From Paenibacillus_AB hodogayensis (GTDB lineage: Bacteria; Bacillota; Bacilli; Paenibacillales; NBRC-103111): a stretch of 64,000 nt of DNA. The notes beneath the pieces were generated by a model that saw only the letters and a list, made by a program, of their open reading frames with translations, did no database searches and was not told the origin of the DNA. Each line of letters begins with the position of its first letter. Positions within the stretch are counted from its first letter, which is position 1. Of this stretch, positions 60,084 to 64,000 are shown one piece after another. A program made the position numbers and the translations under genes. The stretch covers positions 1 through 64,000 of the forward strand of contig NZ_BAAAYO010000002.1 in the NCBI RefSeq assembly GCF_039536325.1. The letters run 5' to 3'.

Positions 60084-61754
60084 TCATTCCAACGCAAGAC
60101 CATATCCCGACCCGTACGGCACCCAGTCGGCCAACGGATACGTTCCGGAATCAAAGCCCGGGTTTACTAGCAAGTTCGCCTCTTTATGATCCTCCGAGAC
60201 TCTCAGATCATCAAACCAAACCGTTCCCGATTTGTTTTTAAAATAAGCGTATACCGTTACTTTATAGATCGATTTCGTCGGGTATATCGTGGCATGAGTC
60301 GTTTCCCAGCCATGAGTTCCCGTATTGAAGTTTGCGGTTTGATTAAGAGTGGAGCCGTCCGAATATTGAATATCCACATTTATACTGTACGTAGATCCTT
60401 TCGTCCCGCTTACACTGCTTGCTTTGCTTCTTCCGGAAACCGTTAAACTGTTTACCGCCCTATTCAGTACAATTTCTTGCTTGCCTCCATAACTGCCGGA
60501 GGTCCCTTCCGAGGTAATGACCATGACCTGGTTTCCCGTCTTCTTCTCCGCTACATAGCTGTATACCGGAGCCGAGTTGCCTCCATCCCAATCGCTGGCA
60601 AACACGACCTTGGTTCCGTCGCGATTAGGCACGGCCTGTGGTTGTGCCGCGTATATGCTTTTCGAAGCCTGATGATGCTGGTGGGCAAAACGCTCTACAG
60701 TTCCGCTTCCATCCAACTTGACTGCTAATACTTCATCATGACCCCAATAAGTCGGGGATTCGGATTCGTAATCGCTAATGTAGGCCCATCCGGGACGAAG
60801 ATGATTCTGCATGGAAAGATGTCCGCCGTTAACATCCTTTCCTGACAACATTTCCATTCTACCGCCGCCGTCGAGACGAGAAGAAATAACGCTCTCGCCT
60901 GGTTTAGTGCTTAACATGACAAATACCTCATTACCGGCTGTATCATAGCCGAAGTCGCCATGCTCCGACCTTGTTTCGACCTGCCGCAGAAAATTGAGAT
61001 TGCGATCGAACACTTCCACGCCCGTGTTTCTGCCGCCATCGTCCTCGTCCCAAATAATACAAACATAATTGCCCGAGGGAGAAATGGTTGCCGCATCCGG
61101 TGCGATCAGGCCGATATTAGCCGTCGATACGATGAGATTGTTCGTCACATCGTACACAATCAAGAAGTAGTTCGTAATACCGCTTACGGTTTTGGGGGCA
61201 ATAAAAACGACATAACGATCGTCGTCTGACAAGTTCCCTTCTCCATACCCGATATCAATAGAGTCGTATTCAGAGAAATTACGAATCCATACCCGATTCC
61301 CGTCCGTATCGGAGCTTACAAAATACTTGCCGCTAGTCCCATAAATTTTGTTGGGATCGCTGTGCGACCATTTGGCCCCTGACGGCAAATTTATTGTTTT
61401 CTTGATCTCATACGTGCTGCCATCCACAATGATACCCGGCGATCCCGATCGCGGATACTTCAGAAACATGAGAGATCCGTCTGCATTCCAAGGCTGTTCC
61501 TTGGCGTACCCATGCCGGTTGTACTGATAGGTTGCTCCCATTACCGTACTGAATGCCGTTTGATCGGCTATTCGTGTAATTGTAGTGCCGAACGTCGGGT
61601 CCGTTATGGAGCCAAGATAGGAAGGCATCGAAACAGAAGGCACGGCAATTTTACTCAATGTCGTGTCAGGCGGGTATTGAGCAAACAGAGTATTGCTGAA
61701 CAGAAACGTTATAAAGAAGAAGCTCATTAGACAGGTGAACAATTTGCGATGCAT
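60084..61754 (-). CDS. secreted beta-propeller protein with C-terminal carbohydrate-binding-like module
   Basis: 556-aa exported protein: signal peptide 1-25 (LFTCLMSFFFITFLFSNTLFA), a WD40/TolB-like propeller (about 45-420, with repeats such as WSHSDPNKIYG and NLSDDDRYVVFIAPK) and a CBM4/9-like beta-sandwich (about 425-525). The last 28 residues (LLVNPGFDSGTYPLADWVPY...) look like the start of a further module that stops early. It probably acts on or binds an extracellular polysaccharide. GGAGG before the ATG. AT-richer than the core genome. Confidence 0.75.
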   Translation of the reverse strand: MHRKLFTCLMSFFFITFLFSNTLFAQYPPDTTLSKIAVPSVSMPSYLGSITDPTFGTTITRIADQTAFSTVMGATYQYNRHGYAKEQPWNADGSLMFLKYPRSGSPGIIVDGSTYEIKKTINLPSGAKWSHSDPNKIYGTSGKYFVSSDTDGNRVWIRNFSEYDSIDIGYGEGNLSDDDRYVVFIAPKTVSGITNYFLIVYDVTNNLIVSTANIGLIAPDAATISPSGNYVCIIWDEDDGGRNTGVEVFDRNLNFLRQVETRSEHGDFGYDTAGNEVFVMLSTKPGESVISSRLDGGGRMEMLSGKDVNGGHLSMQNHLRPGWAYISDYESESPTYWGHDEVLAVKLDGSGTVERFAHQHHQASKSIYAAQPQAVPNRDGTKVVFASDWDGGNSAPVYSYVAEKKTGNQVMVITSEGTSGSYGGKQEIVLNRAVNSLTVSGRSKASSVSGTKGSTYSINVDIQYSDGSTLNQTANFNTGTHGWETTHATIYPTKSIYKVTVYAYFKNKSGTVWFDDLRVSEDHKEANLLVNPGFDSGTYPLADWVPYGSGYGLALE

Positions 61755-61823
61755 AAGGATACCTCCAAAAAAAAAAAATTAAACCCAAGCCATGTTCCAT
61801 CACTTGGGATATACTGCATAAAA
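61755..61823. other. AT-rich spacer upstream of the propeller gene
   Basis: A short stretch with an A-run at 61770-61778 and nothing else recognisable. The full gap to the acyltransferase gene (61755-62131) otherwise holds only the small ORF below and an AT-rich stretch at 62030-62110 where promoter-like TATAAT sequences (near 62044) occur. Confidence 0.4.
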
Positions 61824-61973
61824 CTATGAATCTGTCTTGCTTGGCGGATCAAGAAGCTTGTCCCTGTTTTCTTGTAATGTGACGGATGTGATAATGCTAG
61901 ACTTTTTGCAGGAGTCTACAGCAAGTTGGTGTAAAATTTCTGCAATGTCTAATTGGACTTGCAAGCCTGCCAT
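61824..61973 (-). CDS. small hypothetical protein (49 aa)
   Basis: An ATG preceded by TGGAGTGAG opens a 49-codon ORF with an amphipathic N-terminal helix (AGLQVQLDIAEILHQLAVDS) followed by a polar tail with two cysteine-free basic clusters. Good ribosome site and balanced composition suggest a real gene on the same strand as the propeller gene. Family not recognised. Confidence 0.5.
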   Translation of the reverse strand: MAGLQVQLDIAEILHQLAVDSCKKSSIITSVTLQENRDKLLDPPSKTDS

Positions 61974-62131
61974 TGAAACTCACTCCATCTTGTCCGTATA
62001 GGAATCACACTGTCCAAAACAATGATACACTACGTATATATTTATAATATGATACATTTTGGATCTTTTCAAGAAAAATTTTCTATCAAGTTCCATTTTG
62101 TATCATTTCGGTGATAGATTTTCCGACTCTC

Positions 62132-63238
62132 TTACCCTATGCCAACTTTCTTGGTATTCGGAATTTTCTCGTACTGGGCCCGACCTTTCTCACTAGCTCC
62201 TACTTTCCCTATCATATAGGGGCCCCATTTGGTTTTATTCAATATGAGTGACATCAAAACCGAGCAACCTATGCTTCCCAAAAACAGAACAACTACCGTC
62301 AGCCAATTGTTGCGTAACGAGGGAAACATTTGCAAAGGAACAAACATGAAAGCCAGAAACATAGGATGGAGCAAATAAATCCCGAACGAATAACGACTGA
62401 TATGCATAAATACGAGAGAAACTTTCCCGATCCGCATTACCAAATAACTAATGAAAAACATAGCGCTCAATGCAAAGAAGATCATATCGATCCGTTTAGA
62501 GGACACGCTTGTGATCCATCCCTGCTGCAGGACAATCCAGCATACCACCGCTGTCACGCTTACGGCCGCCCAAGTCCATCCGCCATATTTGAGCAGCAGC
62601 TTTTTAAACAGTTCATAGCGGCTGCCGCAATAGTAGGCCACAACAAAATAAAAGGCCCAGCCCGGGAAAGGAATCCAGTATGCTTTGCTCCACACATAGT
62701 GCAGAACGGCAGAGCCCGGGGACGGAACCAAATTGAAGATGGCCAAATACGCGACATTGATAACAAGCGAAGCCCCCAAAAGCACTTGAGGAGAATACCT
62801 GTTGTCCAAACTTTTCATATATTTGTGCAGAGCGTAGAACTGAAACACAATCAGTATAAAATAACCGTGATAATCTCCGAGCAGCCAATGCCTCCACAAA
62901 AACGTAAATAACGTCCCAACCTCTACTTCCCGGCTCTCGGCCCATACTTGGACCGATTTCATGCATGCATAAAAAGCTCCGAACACGAAGTAAGGAGCTA
63001 GTATAAATTGAATTCTTTTGGACCAGAACTGTTTGTCCACGGAGTTCCGTGAAGAATGAGCCAATATCATTTCGGATATAAAAATAAACGCAGGTGTGCC
63101 GAACGTTAGCAAGAGCTCAAAAAAATTGCCGAGCAAACTCGATTCCGGAAAGGTGCGGTTTAAACTATTGCGGAAAACTAGACACAGACATGCGATGCTT
63201 CTGAGTACAAACATCTCCGGTATAAGTTTCTTTTCCAT
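62132..63238 (-). CDS. acyltransferase-3 family membrane protein with altered signature
   Basis: 368-aa protein with about ten transmembrane helices, typical of the acyltransferase-3 (OafA/IcaC) family, which O-acylates surface glycans or lipids. The first helix normally has the R-X10-H motif; here Arg13 is followed after ten residues by Asn24 (LRSIACLCLVFRNS), so the conserved His is missing. This may mean loss of activity or a different reaction. Weak ribosome site. Neighbours are surface-protein genes. Confidence 0.82.
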   Translation of the reverse strand: MEKKLIPEMFVLRSIACLCLVFRNSLNRTFPESSLLGNFFELLLTFGTPAFIFISEMILAHSSRNSVDKQFWSKRIQFILAPYFVFGAFYACMKSVQVWAESREVEVGTLFTFLWRHWLLGDYHGYFILIVFQFYALHKYMKSLDNRYSPQVLLGASLVINVAYLAIFNLVPSPGSAVLHYVWSKAYWIPFPGWAFYFVVAYYCGSRYELFKKLLLKYGGWTWAAVSVTAVVCWIVLQQGWITSVSSKRIDMIFFALSAMFFISYLVMRIGKVSLVFMHISRYSFGIYLLHPMFLAFMFVPLQMFPSLRNNWLTVVVLFLGSIGCSVLMSLILNKTKWGPYMIGKVGASEKGRAQYEKIPNTKKVGIG

Positions 63239-63334
63239 GCATCACGCCCCCACTATTTAACTCAATAAGTCATAAAAAAAAAAGTAATTACACGAACGTA
63301 AATAATGACGGGGACTATATTAGTGATAATTACC

Positions 63335-64000
63335 CTAACGTATATCTGTTAACTTCACTTCTGAATCTGTTGATCCAGTGTTAATACTCAATGGGGTTAT
63401 ATCAAAGTATATGTTTGACTTAACAGTAACCCCTGAAGATAGACTTGCCGATAGGATTCCTGAGCCGGACGTTTTGCTGTTCAATCGGACGTTGGCTTCT
63501 CCATATTCATCCGTTACCGCGCTGGATACTAAAGTTCCAATCGTGGTGTTGAATATTACCGTTTGGTTCACAAGTGGCATACCTTTACTATTCCTTACGT
63601 TTACGTATACATCATAATTTTCGTCATCGACTTTTAGTAGAAAAAGTCGTATTTTGCTCGGAGAGTTGTCCATGATTACTACCGATGCACGCACCGTGAT
63701 ACTAGAAAAATCACCTGAAGTGTCGGATAGCACAACCCAAAACTGCTTTTCCATTCCCAGCACCGCATCGTTAACAATCGCAATTTCGATCATTTTTTCC
63801 CATTCTCCTGGATTAAAAAGGACTTGGCCGGTGTTTGAAACATAGTCCAATGGAGCGATTGCAGTGTCATCAACCGTTGTGTAATATACCGCTTGCATGA
63901 CGCTGGCATCCATCCGCAAGAGTGTTAATTTAGCGGATTTCGCACCCTCATAAACCTGTACATTTTTGACAAACCACTTTGGGCCTCCAGTTACATACTG
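63335..64000 (-). CDS. 3' part of a large secreted repeat protein (Calx-beta and bacterial Ig-like domains), partial
   Basis: The frame is open to the right window edge and ends at 63335, giving 221 codons of a larger gene. The edge-proximal part reads as a Calx-beta-like calcium-binding domain (VYEGAKSAKLTLLRMDAS, YVSNTGQVLFNPGEWEK), the C-terminal part as a Big_1/invasin-type Ig domain (GMPLVNQTVIFNTTIGTLVS, GEANVRLNS). Such modules build adhesins or large surface proteins. No sorting motif is visible at the C-terminus. An internal ATG at 63919 is not the start. Confidence 0.75.
   Translation of the reverse strand, partial: QYVTGGPKWFVKNVQVYEGAKSAKLTLLRMDASVMQAVYYTTVDDTAIAPLDYVSNTGQVLFNPGEWEKMIEIAIVNDAVLGMEKQFWVVLSDTSGDFSSITVRASVVIMDNSPSKIRLFLLKVDDENYDVYVNVRNSKGMPLVNQTVIFNTTIGTLVSSAVTDEYGEANVRLNSKTSGSGILSASLSSGVTVKSNIYFDITPLSINTGSTDSEVKLTDIR

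Overview
The window looks like chromosomal DNA from a GC-rich, endospore-forming member of the Paenibacillaceae (Paenibacillus, Cohnella or a relative). This is an inference from the gene families present: a cotJABC spore-coat operon, an MsmX/UgpC-type sugar ATPase shared by several family-1 sugar-binding lipoproteins, YesM/YesN-type two-component regulators, a sufCDSB operon, YfkAB, YunD and a T-box. No rRNA, tRNA, CRISPR array or intact mobile element was seen.

Layout. 0-13.4 kb is a peptidoglycan-sugar recycling island. A long minus-strand operon encodes a binding lipoprotein, two permeases, an ATPase, a membrane protein, NamZ, NagZ, AnmK and an AmiE-like hydrolase. Opposite it lie a sugar kinase (MurK-like) and MurQ. 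The hydrolases lack signal peptides, so degradation probably follows import. 13.5-16.9 kb holds a TauE/SafE permease, an ArsR repressor and a SulP transporter with a 9-bp tandem repeat in its leader. 17-20.9 kb has an AraC regulator, a gene remnant, a TIM-barrel sugar isomerase and a DUF4091 protein. 21.1-22.9 kb carries a strong promoter, an aspartate-type T-box, an Asp/Asn-codon-rich upstream ORF and an archaeal-type aspartyl-tRNA synthetase. 22.9-25.8 kb pairs an aldo/keto reductase with a lactonase-type amidohydrolase (possible L-fucose oxidation) beside an AraC regulator. 25.8-28.8 kb has a terminator-bearing leader, an orphan binding lipoprotein and an LLM flavin monooxygenase. 28.9-30.1 kb is cotJABC. 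30.3-32.6 kb has an AraC regulator and a second orphan binding lipoprotein with a perfect cre site.

33-39.9 kb is a sugar ABC importer without its own ATPase, divergent from a YesM-like kinase and YesN-like regulator. 39.9-48.9 kb is housekeeping: two UppP paralogues, a CBS-domain membrane protein, YfkAB, an HD-GYP protein, a YunD-like phosphoesterase and an NlpC/P60 lipoprotein. 48.9-50.9 kb is AT-richer and degraded, with a frameshifted gene, a possible transposase tail, a small secreted protein and a large hairpin. 51-55.9 kb is sufCDSB, with no sufU, behind a Fur-like box. 56-60 kb has a DUF1802 protein, Dps and the methionine-salvage pair mtnK-mtnA. 60-64 kb is AT-richer and surface-related: a secreted beta-propeller protein, a tiny ORF, an acyltransferase-3 protein with an altered signature, and the 3' part of a large repeat-type secreted protein running off the right edge.

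The most interesting observations are the Asp/Asn-rich upstream ORF between the T-box and aspS, the intracellular peptidoglycan-recycling operon with AnmK, and the promoter-hairpin leader at 25.85-26.0 kb.
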